Positions 8,680 to 16,964 of a DNA stretch of 64,000 nucleotides are shown in pieces. The stretch covers positions 1,302,001 through 1,366,000 of the forward strand of contig NZ_CP088014.1 of the NCBI RefSeq assembly GCF_021044685.1. Direction: 5' to 3'. The position numbers and the translations under genes were made by a program. Under the pieces are notes generated by a model that saw only the letters and a program-made list of their open reading frames with translations, did not search any database and was not told where the DNA came from. Positions within the stretch are counted from its first letter, which is position 1. Every line of letters begins with the position of its first letter. The DNA is from Bradyrhizobium daqingense (GTDB taxonomy: Bacteria > Pseudomonadota > Alphaproteobacteria > Rhizobiales > Xanthobacteraceae).

Positions 8680-11600
8680 TTAGCCGCCATCCCCAATAAT
8701 TGTATAAGGCGCCCAAAAAAGCGGATGAGCGTAGCTAAAAAGGGTGGCGCCCTTCGCGTCTGTAAAGCCCGATCCATCAAGCAAGCCCAATGCCGCCTGG
8801 CGCAACGCCTCTCCTCGCGAAAGACTTGGATTCGCCGTTTGCCGGGCGAATAGGTCACTAACGAGATCGCGCGCTGATGCTGAATGCACCGACCAATTGG
8901 TCACTAGGATTGCCCGGGTGCCGGCATAGAAGAACGCGCGGCCGAGGCCCGAGGCCGCTTCCGCGGCAACACCGGTGCCGGCACCGGTGTTGCAGGCAGA
9001 CAGCACCACCCAGTCGGCATCGAGTTTGAGTGCCAGAATTTCTTCCATCGTGAGCAAACCATCTCCAGACACACCTGCCACATCTGGCGCGCTAAGAGCT
9101 AGTGCCGGCTGATGGAGCCCGTCCAATTCGCCGGGCACTAAGCCATGCGTCGCAAAAACGATCACCTTGAATTTCGACAGATCTGTCGTCTTAACAGCTT
9201 CCTCATTGGCCGCCTTGCCAAGGTTGAGCACCTTGGAAGGATCGGCCTGGAGGGCGGTTGCGATTGATCTCAGTTCGTCGTTGGTGTCAGGGAGACGTGG
9301 TAGCAATCCGAGTTGCGCGCTGTCGATGCCATTGGTTTGAGCAGAACTACGCCTTCTCAGCGGAAGACCGCGTGTCGTCACCTCAGCGGTTTGGATGGCG
9401 GCAGTTGCCTGTTCCCTGCTGAACAAGGGATCCCCAAACCCGACCATCTGCTCGCGCCTGCTCGAGCCCTCTGGCAATCGCCTGAGCGTACGAAGCGCGG
9501 CCGCTGAAGGCACCAAGGTCGTGGCGTGACTCCGCGCAAGCCAGGGCAAATTGCGATAGCCAGCAAACAACGTCTCCTCGTTCGCCTTCACATCGGCCGG
9601 TGCGGTAAGCAAAAGGCCCAACGGCAACAACCCCAACGCACCGTTCGTCGATACGATCAAGCTTGCGGCGCCCTTCCAACCTGGCTCGACGGGCTCAAGA
9701 AGGAGCGAATAGAGTTCGTGCGCCAACTGAGTGTCGAATCGCGGAATGTCCGAGATCAGCGCTGCTTCAGGCTCAAGCGCCGCCCTAAGTCTTTGGATCT
9801 TTCTACCGATGTCGACGGACGTCGTGGGAATGGCCGCAAAGCTAATTGGTCCGCTTTTGCCGACGGCCCAAACAAAGCTGGCCTCCCGGCCGAAGTAGAA
9901 CGAAAGATAGGCTTCGTCTTGCCGCAGCAGGGTGCGGATATCTTCAGCTGTCGGCGGTGTCGGCTCGACCAAACTCACGTAGCTCTGGAACTTTCCCGAT
10001 AGCTCCTTCTTTGTCGCGTCGCGGAAGGACCGCATCTTCTCGATGTAGGTCTGCAAGTTCTTCACTGCTTTTTCGTCACGTTCGGAGGGCGGCAGTGTCA
10101 GCAGATTGTTGAGTAGGCCGAGCTGAGCGCCAATCTGCTTGTCTAGGTCCTGGGCCCTGCGTGCCATTTCGGCGAGTGCGGGTGTTGCAGCAGCGGAGCG
10201 GGCCGCCGAAGCGGAAAGTGCGCGTTGCACCGCTTGTCCGCGCAGTGTGTCAGCCAACGGAAAGCCTTCTGTTGCAGGATCCAGACCGGCCGCAAGACCC
10301 GACCGGGCAAGAAGCGCAAGATAGGATTCGATGACGATTTGAGCGCGCTGCTCGCGCGCCGCAGCCAACGTCGCGTCGTCATCGTCGATTTCGCGGGAAC
10401 GGGCGAGAAGAATTGGCACCGCTAGTCTGAACTCGCGCAGAGCGCTTGTATCCCGGCCGGATTTTGCTAGGCCGATCCCAAGCAAACCACGCGATAGGGC
10501 CGTGTCGATATGCTTGTCGCCGAGCCGCTGAGTGTGCCGAGCAACGAGCCGCTCGGCGCTGCTAATCCCCGCTTTCAAGTTGTTGGTGTTGTACAGAGTC
10601 AGAATGTGATCGGCATTCATCTGCAAGCCTTCGCGGCGAGCGGCCTCCCAGCCTGCCGTTGCAGAATCGAGTTCATCATAGATCGTGGCAGCATCCTCCC
10701 AACGACCCATTAAGTTGAGAATCGACGCGAGTTGACCGAGCGAACTCGCATAGCTTTGCGAGTCCCTCGCGATCCCGATCGCCTTCTGCGCATCGATCTG
10801 AGCACGGGTCAGTTTCTCTGCCTCGGCGAAGCGACCTTGCTCAATCATAAGATTAGCGAGCTGGCCAATCATCTTGATGGAGCTGACGCTATATTTGCCT
10901 GTGGCTTTTAGACGGCTAAGGAGCGCACTGCGCACATCGGCCTCTCCTTCGGCAATCCGACCTTGGCGCGCTTTCATACGGCCCTTGAGAGCAACGAGTT
11001 CATCGGTAGCGGCCTTTAGCTGGTTTGGTGAGACCTTCAGCCCTTCCCCGAGTGTGGATAGGAGCGGAATAGACTCGCGCCTAAGTGCTTCCGCGCGCGC
11101 ATAAGCTCGCTCGGCATCTGCGTATTGACCCCTTCCCTCGAAAAAGCGCCCTTTGCTTTGTTCGAGGTCGGCATTCCACGCCATTCGATTGTAGCCTGTA
11201 TAGGCGGGCCAATTCTTCGCCTCCTGCAGCAACGCCTGACTACGCTTGACGTAGGCTTCTGCTTGATCGAAGTCGCCGAGCAGGATGTAGTTTTCCGTTA
11301 GGTGCCGATACGTATTGAACAGCCAACCCTTTGCACCTGGAACATTGGCATCACGAGCGAGCTGGTGAAGAACGGCAAGTGCCTTCTTGGGATCGCCGGC
11401 ATCCTCATATTGGATTGCGATGCCCTGACGCATGAGACCTAGCTTAGCCGGGGATAGAACTCTACGACCCGAAACTTCCGCCTTCTCACAGTCGGCGATA
11501 GCCCTGCGCAGCTCCCCGATTGCCGCGTTGCTTCTGCAGCGCTCGTAGTAAAATTCGACCAGCTCGGTGGGGCTGAACGCGTGGGATGGCTCTATTTCTG

Positions 11601-11796
11601 CCATGACCCGCATGGCCGATGCGCGGAAGGCATCGGGCTTTTCCTGGTGCAGGATAGCAGTGATGTCGGCAATGGTTCGGGGCGGTGCAATGAACTGCTG
11701 TGCCAAAGCGGGCACGACTACGATGTTTACCGCCGCAGCAAACGCAACCGCTCGCATGCAGTGCCCCGTAGCTTTCGATAGCGCTACGGAAGACAT
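8680..11796 (-). CDS. Exported TPR-CHAT protein (caspase-like fold)
   Basis: The 1038-residue protein starts with a Sec-type signal sequence (about residues 14-32, ending VPALAQ), so it should be exported. Residues about 35-480 contain repeated helical TPR-like units (for example QYADAERAYARAEALRRES and LGIGLAKSGRDTSALREF). A linker with a coiled-coil-like stretch leads to a CHAT domain at about 700-1038. The predicted catalytic dyad is present: His884 in VFATHGLVPGELDG and Cys935 in VVLSACNTGAG. CHAT proteins are caspase-clan proteases; some act in bacterial defence or death pathways, others have no known role. A small Cys-rich exported protein ends 12 bp upstream on the same strand. Substrate and trigger are unknown. 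Confidence 0.9.
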   Translation of the reverse strand: MSSVALSKATGHCMRAVAFAAAVNIVVVPALAQQFIAPPRTIADITAILHQEKPDAFRASAMRVMAEIEPSHAFSPTELVEFYYERCRSNAAIGELRRAIADCEKAEVSGRRVLSPAKLGLMRQGIAIQYEDAGDPKKALAVLHQLARDANVPGAKGWLFNTYRHLTENYILLGDFDQAEAYVKRSQALLQEAKNWPAYTGYNRMAWNADLEQSKGRFFEGRGQYADAERAYARAEALRRESIPLLSTLGEGLKVSPNQLKAATDELVALKGRMKARQGRIAEGEADVRSALLSRLKATGKYSVSSIKMIGQLANLMIEQGRFAEAEKLTRAQIDAQKAIGIARDSQSYASSLGQLASILNLMGRWEDAATIYDELDSATAGWEAARREGLQMNADHILTLYNTNNLKAGISSAERLVARHTQRLGDKHIDTALSRGLLGIGLAKSGRDTSALREFRLAVPILLARSREIDDDDATLAAAREQRAQIVIESYLALLARSGLAAGLDPATEGFPLADTLRGQAVQRALSASAARSAAATPALAEMARRAQDLDKQIGAQLGLLNNLLTLPPSERDEKAVKNLQTYIEKMRSFRDATKKELSGKFQSYVSLVEPTPPTAEDIRTLLRQDEAYLSFYFGREASFVWAVGKSGPISFAAIPTTSVDIGRKIQRLRAALEPEAALISDIPRFDTQLAHELYSLLLEPVEPGWKGAASLIVSTNGALGLLPLGLLLTAPADVKANEETLFAGYRNLPWLARSHATTLVPSAAALRTLRRLPEGSSRREQMVGFGDPLFSREQATAAIQTAEVTTRGLPLRRRSSAQTNGIDSAQLGLLPRLPDTNDELRSIATALQADPSKVLNLGKAANEEAVKTTDLSKFKVIVFATHGLVPGELDGLHQPALALSAPDVAGVSGDGLLTMEEILALKLDADWVVLSACNTGAGTGVAAEAASGLGRAFFYAGTRAILVTNWSVHSASARDLVSDLFARQTANPSLSRGEALRQAALGLLDGSGFTDAKGATLFSYAHPLFWAPYTIIGDGG

Positions 11797-11808
11797 TCTC
11801 AGTCCCTT

Positions 11809-12105
11809 TCACAAGTCGCCGCGAAAACAGCGCGCTATGACGTGCGAGTTAGAACGTGCAAGCCATGCCTTGCCGTCCGGCGTCCTTCCTAGCCAGCTCT
11901 TCCCGCCGCCAGCAACACACTGCTTCCCTGCCATTCCGCAGTCTGTACCCGTCTTTCCCGTGCTTTTGCTCTCTTCGCAATATGACTGCATAGCGGCGCA
12001 ATCGGTTCTCATGCATTTGCCGATCAATTTCGGCTTCTGTGCGAGAGAGGGAGTGGCTGCTGTAACGATTGCAAGTGCAGCGGCAGCGAAATAGAAATAC
12101 TTCAT
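11809..12105 (-). CDS. Small Cys-rich exported protein, unknown function
   Basis: The 98-residue product starts MKYFYFAAAALAIVTAATPSLAQ, a clear Sec signal peptide with an ALAQ-type cleavage site. The mature part of about 75 residues has six cysteines (KCMRTDCAAMQSYCEES, TDCGMAGKQCV, ARCF), enough for three disulfides. The start at 12105 is supported by an AGGAGG Shine-Dalgarno 5 nt upstream; the frame remains open for 27 more codons but lacks such a signal there. It is followed after 12 bp by the TPR-CHAT gene and is probably co-transcribed, so the two may act together outside the cytoplasm. I do not recognise the family. Confidence 0.75.
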   Translation of the reverse strand: MKYFYFAAAALAIVTAATPSLAQKPKLIGKCMRTDCAAMQSYCEESKSTGKTGTDCGMAGKQCVAGGGKSWLGRTPDGKAWLARSNSHVIARCFRGDL

Positions 12106-12675
12106 CTGACCTCCTGAAATTTCGTAAGTGTATGTTATTGTTTGCTTTAAATAACTCTTGTCCAGCTTCGCAGAATTAGGCGCCAACCAAATCTAGGAAC
12201 AGTAGTCAGACCTTAGGCCGTTGCCTCCGCTTTTTCAATGCGGCCGATCCGTTCACCAAGAGCGACACCAGCAGCGGGGCATTGAAGGTGTGTCGCGATT
12301 GGCAGGGTTCCTGCCGGTGAGCACATCTCAAGGAAGAGCCAGGCCGCCGCTCACTGTACGGATCCGAAGAAGAAATGTCGCCTATTGGCCCAACTCAGAG
12401 CTCTAGTACGTTGGCTAAAGCGCCCGCTATCAGGTTCACAGCGGGGCTCACACCTGCCGTCACGGGGAGCGGGTTTAGGATTGCTCGGCCTCGTCGGGCA
12501 TCAGTCGTGGTTCGGGAAATCATGCCGCCGAGCGGAACCGCGTAAGCCGTCCACCGAACTCAAGAATCCTGCAGCCTGAAGAGCACGTTTGCGGGAAGCA
12601 GAGAAGGTTCGAACCCAGGTGCTCTCCCTCCGCCAGCAGGTTGTGCACCGGCCCCACGGTGAGCCTACCAGTGCA
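12106..12675. other. Non-coding boundary between accessory and core regions
   Basis: This 570-bp region lies between the promoter side of the CHAT operon and the 3' end of the L,D-transpeptidase gene. It carries the right copy of the tRNA-end-like repeat (12599-12634). A fragment near 12360-12400 resembles decayed dispersed sequence common in Bradyrhizobium intergenic DNA, by my recollection only. No gene could be supported. Confidence 0.4.
12599..12634 (+). repeat. tRNA-Ser 3'-end-like direct repeat, right copy
   Basis: Partner of 6505-6540 (31 of 36 identical). This copy retains GGTTCGAACCC, as in a tRNA T-arm, before CTCTCCCTCCGCCA, but has about four to five extra bases between the T-arm-like part and the acceptor-like part. 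It lies at the transition from low-GC accessory genes to ordinary chromosome, where an att site would be expected. Confidence 0.45.
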
Positions 12676-13749
12676 TCACACACGGCCCCCGGCGAACGAA
12701 CGCCCGAACCATCTGCTCGTCAACGAGCCATCTTTGTCGGTCCACGGGATCGGCGGCAATTGCGGCAGGTAGGATGCATACGGCATGACTTTCGCGAGCG
12801 TTATCCTCCCGGGAAACCGTGTCAGGAACGCCTTGTGCATTCCCCCGTCGAGTCCGCTGTAGATCGGGGCCGCGGGCACAGCGTCTTCAAGCAATCGCGC
12901 GTATTCGATTTCGTCGGCGCGTCGCTTCTCCAGCGCCCGCCGCGCGATGTCCGGATTGACGACGAAGGGCGGACATTTTTCGGTCGGGTTGAACACTGGA
13001 GGCGACGGCGAGTTCGGGGGAGCTTGCGCATCGAAGACATAGCGGCGGTCGCACACATCCACTCTCGGTTCGAGCCGCGTCGTCTCGAAATGATCGTTGC
13101 CGACCTTGAGCATGTTCCAGAAGGCGAGATTGGGACTATTGCGATGCCGCGCCAGATTTCCCGGCGTCAGCCGGAACGGATAGGCCTGGACCTGGAACGA
13201 CGGCCGGCCGTTGAGGGAATCGCGCGCCAGCGAATAGATTTCGCTGATCTGTTCGTCGGTCATGGCATAGCAACCGCTCGACCAGCAGTCGCCGTGGATC
13301 ATGAGGAAGCTGCCGTTGCGCTTGTGCGCCTTGTCGAACGCGTTGGGGAAGCCGACGTTGATCGACAGATAGAAGTTGGAGTTGGGATTCATCAACTCGG
13401 GCGTAATCGTATAGAATCCTTCCGGAGCCTGCCGGTCGCCCTCGTACAATTTCGGTCCGAGATCGCCCGACCACCGGCAGATCGGATAGGTCTTGAGGAG
13501 CTGGAAACGGCCGGTCGCGTCCTGTTTCCAGACCTCGAGCTCGGCCTCCTCCTTGAAAAGCCGCACGAGGATCGGTGAATATTTCGGCATCTTCTTCTGT
13601 TCGAGCAGCGCGAGCAGCTCAGCGGGTAATTCCTGTGTCGCCTTGGCGGGCAACGGCTTGCTGCTTTGACCAAGGCATGCAGCCGGAATCAAAGCCGCGG
13701 CAAAAGCCGCCGCGAGCACAAGTGCACATCGGACCATGGCGCGTATCAC
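12676..13749 (-). CDS. Exported L,D-transpeptidase (YkuD family, YafK-like)
   Basis: The 357-residue protein has an N-terminal signal sequence (MVRCALVLAAAFAAALIPAACLGQ, residues 5-28) and a YkuD catalytic domain at about 55-200. The active-site block IHGDCWSSGCYAMTD supplies His152, Ser158 and the nucleophile Cys160. Enzymes of this fold form or cut L,D-cross-links or attach proteins to peptidoglycan in the periplasm. The spacing of HGDCWSSGC is closest to the YafK/ErfK-like 'murein L,D-transpeptidase' subgroup. A C-terminal region of about 150 residues is unassigned. The first ATG or the one four codons later could be used. The next gene upstream is the nitroreductase, 27 bp away on the same strand, so they may share a transcript. 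Confidence 0.88.
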   Translation of the reverse strand: MIRAMVRCALVLAAAFAAALIPAACLGQSSKPLPAKATQELPAELLALLEQKKMPKYSPILVRLFKEEAELEVWKQDATGRFQLLKTYPICRWSGDLGPKLYEGDRQAPEGFYTITPELMNPNSNFYLSINVGFPNAFDKAHKRNGSFLMIHGDCWSSGCYAMTDEQISEIYSLARDSLNGRPSFQVQAYPFRLTPGNLARHRNSPNLAFWNMLKVGNDHFETTRLEPRVDVCDRRYVFDAQAPPNSPSPPVFNPTEKCPPFVVNPDIARRALEKRRADEIEYARLLEDAVPAAPIYSGLDGGMHKAFLTRFPGRITLAKVMPYASYLPQLPPIPWTDKDGSLTSRWFGRSFAGGRV

Positions 13750-13776
13750 TGCTGTGCCTCCAGTCCGCGCACGCCG

Positions 13777-14454
13777 CTATTTCTCGAACCCGACGAACAC
13801 CGTCGCTTCCTCGACGGATTTCCGCTCCGACACCACCGCATTCGCCGGAAAGGTTTCATCCGGCCAGCCCAGCGCGATGCTTTTCATGATGACCTGATCG
13901 TCGGCTATGCCCGCGTGCTCGCGCACCACGGGGGATTGCATGATGCCCTGGCTGTTGATCACGGCGCCGAGCCCGCGGGACCACGCGGCATTGACCAGGG
14001 CGGTCGCCACCGCGCCGCAGTCGAAGGGCGTATCGTCGCTGCCGTCAAGCACGCGGTCATAGGTGATGATCACGCAGACCGGCGCGTCGAACTGGCGGAA
14101 GCCGCGCAGCACCCAGTCCTGGCGCTTCTCCATGTTGTCGCGCTCGATGCCCATTGCGGAGAACAATTGCTTGGCGACACCGACCTGCCTGTCGCGATGC
14201 TTGCCTGCAAAGGCCTGGCCCGTGCGGAACTCGCGCGATTGCGGGATGCCCGCCACCATCCGCTCGGTGTTGCCGGCGCGGATCCGATCCAGCGGTTCGC
14301 CGGTGATGACGTAGAAATTCCAGGGCTGGGTGTTCATCGACGACGGAGCGCGCATCGCCAAACCAATGATTTCCGCAATCAGTTCCTTGGGCACCGGATC
14401 CGGTTTGTAGCCGCGGATACTCCGGCGACCGAGAATGACGTCATCAAACTGCAT
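13777..14454 (-). CDS. Nitroreductase family oxidoreductase
   Basis: This 225-residue flavoprotein of the NfsB/FRase type uses FMN and NAD(P)H to reduce nitro groups or quinones. The N-terminal VILGRRSIRGYKPDPVP block with the Arg-Arg-Ser FMN-phosphate contact, and APSSMNTQPWNFYV, are characteristic, and ALGWPDETFPAN near the end is the common C-terminal motif. The start at 14454 (MQFDDVILGRR) fits the family; the frame extends 58 codons further upstream with non-family sequence. The gene is transcribed toward the L,D-transpeptidase and away from a LysR gene that lies 155 bp upstream on the same strand. The natural substrate is not known. Confidence 0.9.
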   Translation of the reverse strand: MQFDDVILGRRSIRGYKPDPVPKELIAEIIGLAMRAPSSMNTQPWNFYVITGEPLDRIRAGNTERMVAGIPQSREFRTGQAFAGKHRDRQVGVAKQLFSAMGIERDNMEKRQDWVLRGFRQFDAPVCVIITYDRVLDGSDDTPFDCGAVATALVNAAWSRGLGAVINSQGIMQSPVVREHAGIADDQVIMKSIALGWPDETFPANAVVSERKSVEEATVFVGFEK

Positions 14455-14609
14455 GTGTGTGGAATTCCCCTGACGAGTTCTGAAGCAGATCGGATTTTCG
14501 CGGTTTCGGCACCCTCGCGCAAGCGACGGCCGCGTGCCGCAACGGGCTGGACACGCGGAACATTGTCGCATCAATCCGGATCGACTGACACTCTCTCCGC
14601 CATCGCGCC

Positions 14610-15563
14610 TCACCGCACCACCTTCCACCTCCCATCCGCCGCGCGCTTCAGCGCGGGATCGCTCACGCGCACGTGCTCGGCGAGGAAATCGATGAACGCG
14701 CGCACGCGTGCGGGCAGGGGCGCGGTGTGGCCGACATAGACGGCGTGGATGTCTTCGCGGTCGCCGGGATTGTAGCCTTGCAGCACCGGCACGAGGCGGC
14801 CGGATTCGATGTCGGGACCGATGTGGAAGAGGGCGAGGCGGGCGAGGCCGACGCCGCCGAGGCAGAGGCGGCGGGCGGCTTCGCCGTCGCTGGCGCGGGC
14901 GACCGGCGGCGGCACGGCTTCCTCGGTGCGGTCGCCGCGCTTGAACGGCCAGCCGCCGCGGATGCGCGGAAAGGTCCAGCCGATGCCGCGATGCGCGGCG
15001 AGATCCGCCGGCGTCTTCGGCGTGCCGCAGCGGGCGAGATAGTCGGGCGTGCCGACCACGACCATGCGGCTGGTGCCGAGCTTTCGTGCGACGAGTCGCG
15101 ACGCACGCAACGGGCCGACCCGGATCGCGACGTCGGCGCGCTCCTGCATCAGGTCGATCGTCGTGTCCGTCAGCACGAGGTCAAGCGTGATTTCGGGATG
15201 CTCTTCCAGGAAGCGCGGGATCAGCGGCATCAGATGCAGCATGCCGAACGGGATGTTGCTGTTCACCGTGAGGCGGCCGCGCGGGGCCGCGCCCGAAGCC
15301 GCCTCGCGTTCGGCTTCCTCCATCTCCGCGAGGATCCGCACGGCGCGCTGGTAGAACGCCTGGCCCTCCTCGGTCAGGGTCAGCTTGCGCGTGGTGCGGT
15401 TGACGAGGCGCGAGCCGAGCCGCGCCTCCAGCCGCGACATCATCTTGCTGACCCCCGACGGCGTCAGGCGCAGTTTTCGCGCGGCTTGCGTGAAGCCGCC
15501 GAGATCGACGATGCGGACGAAGACCTCCATCTCGGCGGAACGGTTGGTGTCGAAACGGGCCAT
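14610..15563 (-). CDS. LysR-family transcriptional regulator
   Basis: The 317-residue protein has the LysR winged helix-turn-helix at about residues 8-68 (GGFTQAARKLRLTPSGVSKMMSRLE) and a substrate-binding effector domain from about 92 to 300 (GRLTVNSNIPFGMLHLMPLIPRFLEEHPEI). It most resembles the CrgA/AaeR-like group. It is divergent from an MFS exporter gene with a 99-bp shared promoter region, the standard arrangement for a LysR protein controlling an efflux pump. The inducer is unknown. Confidence 0.93.
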   Translation of the reverse strand: MARFDTNRSAEMEVFVRIVDLGGFTQAARKLRLTPSGVSKMMSRLEARLGSRLVNRTTRKLTLTEEGQAFYQRAVRILAEMEEAEREAASGAAPRGRLTVNSNIPFGMLHLMPLIPRFLEEHPEITLDLVLTDTTIDLMQERADVAIRVGPLRASRLVARKLGTSRMVVVGTPDYLARCGTPKTPADLAAHRGIGWTFPRIRGGWPFKRGDRTEEAVPPPVARASDGEAARRLCLGGVGLARLALFHIGPDIESGRLVPVLQGYNPGDREDIHAVYVGHTAPLPARVRAFIDFLAEHVRVSDPALKRAADGRWKVVR

Positions 15564-15662
15564 GTTGAATTCACGTCACAAATGATTGGATTGCGGACAT
15601 TCTAATGGTTTTGCGCGGAGACGGCTATCTGCGGGGCTCGTCTCAATCCATCGGAGCCATGC

Positions 15663-16844
15663 ATGCCTCCCGCCGTCCTCGCGCTCACCGCCGGTGCCTT
15701 CGGCATCGGCACCACCGAATTCATCATCATGGGCCTCTTGCTCCAGGTCGCAGCCGACATGCACGTCTCGGTGCCGGTCGCGGGCCTGCTGATCTCCGGC
15801 TATGCGCTCGGCGTGTTCGTCGGCGCGCCCGTCCTGACGCTGGCCACACGGCGGATGCCGCGGAAAACCGTGCTGCTGGCGCTGATGGCGATCTTCACTT
15901 TGGGCAATGCCGCCTGCGCCCTGGCGCCGAACTACGAATTGCTGATGGCGGCGCGCGTCCTGACCTCGCTCGCCCACGGCACCTTCTTCGGCGTCGGCTC
16001 GGTGGTGGCGACTGGCCTCGTCGCCGAGGACAAGCGGGCCTCCGCGATCGCCACCATGTTCATCGGTCTCACCGTGGCAACGCTGTTGGGCGTGCCCTTC
16101 GGTGCCTGGTTCGGCCTGATGCTCGGCTGGCGCGCGGCGTTCTGGGCGGTGACCGTCATCGGCGTGATCGCCTTTGCCGTGGTCGCAGCGCTGGTGCCCG
16201 GCCATGTCGGTAATGGCAACAAGCCGGTCTCGCTTGCCGAGGAAGTATCGGTGCTCGGCCGTCCGCAGGTGCTGCTCGGCCTTGCCATGACCGTGTTCGG
16301 CTTTGCCGGCCTGTTCGTCGTCTTCACCTATATCCAGCCGATCCTGACGCGCTTCACCGGCTTTTCGGAGGGCGCGGTCTCGCCGATCCTGCTGGTGTTC
16401 GGCGCAGGTCTCGCGATCGGCAACGTCGCCGGCGGCAAGCTTGCCGACCGCGGCCTTGGCGGTGCGCTGATCGGAACGCTCGCCGCGCTCGCCATCGTGC
16501 TGCTCGGGCTTGCCGCCGTGCTATCGGTCAAGATCGCCGCGATCGTTCTGATCCTGCTGCTGGGCATCGCGGCTTTTGCGACCGTCGCTCCGCTGCAGCT
16601 AAGCGTGCTGGAGGCGGCCGGCCCCAGTGGCCGCACGCTGGCGTCCAGCCTCAACATCGCCGCGTTCAATCTCGGCAATGCGCTCGGCGCCTGGGCCGGC
16701 GGCGTCACGATCGAGCGCGGGCTCGGCCTCTCGGCGCTGCCTGTGGTCGCAGCCGGCATCACCGCCGTCGGGCTCGTGCTGGCGCTGTGGAGCCTGCGGC
16801 TCGACCGCGCGCAGACGGCCGTTGCCGCCTGTCCCGCCGAATAG
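15663..16844 (+). CDS. MFS efflux transporter, AraJ/arabinose-efflux type
   Basis: A 393-residue, 12-helix major facilitator protein of the drug:proton antiporter-1 (DHA1) type. The N-terminus (LALTAGAFGIGTTEFIIMGLL) is the signature of the YdhP/AraJ/SotB subgroup, and the loop 2-3 motif A-like segment is LATRRMPRKTVLLA. It is expected to export small molecules such as sugars, drugs or metabolites across the inner membrane using the proton gradient. The ATG at 15663 directly precedes the conserved start. Control by the divergent LysR protein is likely but inferred from position only. Confidence 0.92.
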   Translation: MPPAVLALTAGAFGIGTTEFIIMGLLLQVAADMHVSVPVAGLLISGYALGVFVGAPVLTLATRRMPRKTVLLALMAIFTLGNAACALAPNYELLMAARVLTSLAHGTFFGVGSVVATGLVAEDKRASAIATMFIGLTVATLLGVPFGAWFGLMLGWRAAFWAVTVIGVIAFAVVAALVPGHVGNGNKPVSLAEEVSVLGRPQVLLGLAMTVFGFAGLFVVFTYIQPILTRFTGFSEGAVSPILLVFGAGLAIGNVAGGKLADRGLGGALIGTLAALAIVLLGLAAVLSVKIAAIVLILLLGIAAFATVAPLQLSVLEAAGPSGRTLASSLNIAAFNLGNALGAWAGGVTIERGLGLSALPVVAAGITAVGLVLALWSLRLDRAQTAVAACPAE

Positions 16845-16964
16845 CGCAGCGGCGCGATGCGCGGACAATTCGCCGCGTCGTGCCATCGCGCCATGCAGAA
16901 AACGCACCTGTACACGCCCATTCGCCATCCGTAACCTCCGCGGCGCAATTTCAGGAGATGCGAC

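Noticed and set aside
12599..12640. Functional tRNA-Ser gene
   Set aside because: No 5' acceptor strand, D-arm or anticodon arm is found upstream, and the T-arm cannot be placed next to the acceptor.
14673..15605. 310-codon plus-strand frame opposite the LysR gene
   Set aside because: It is a high-GC mirror frame of the LysR gene, which has clear domains.
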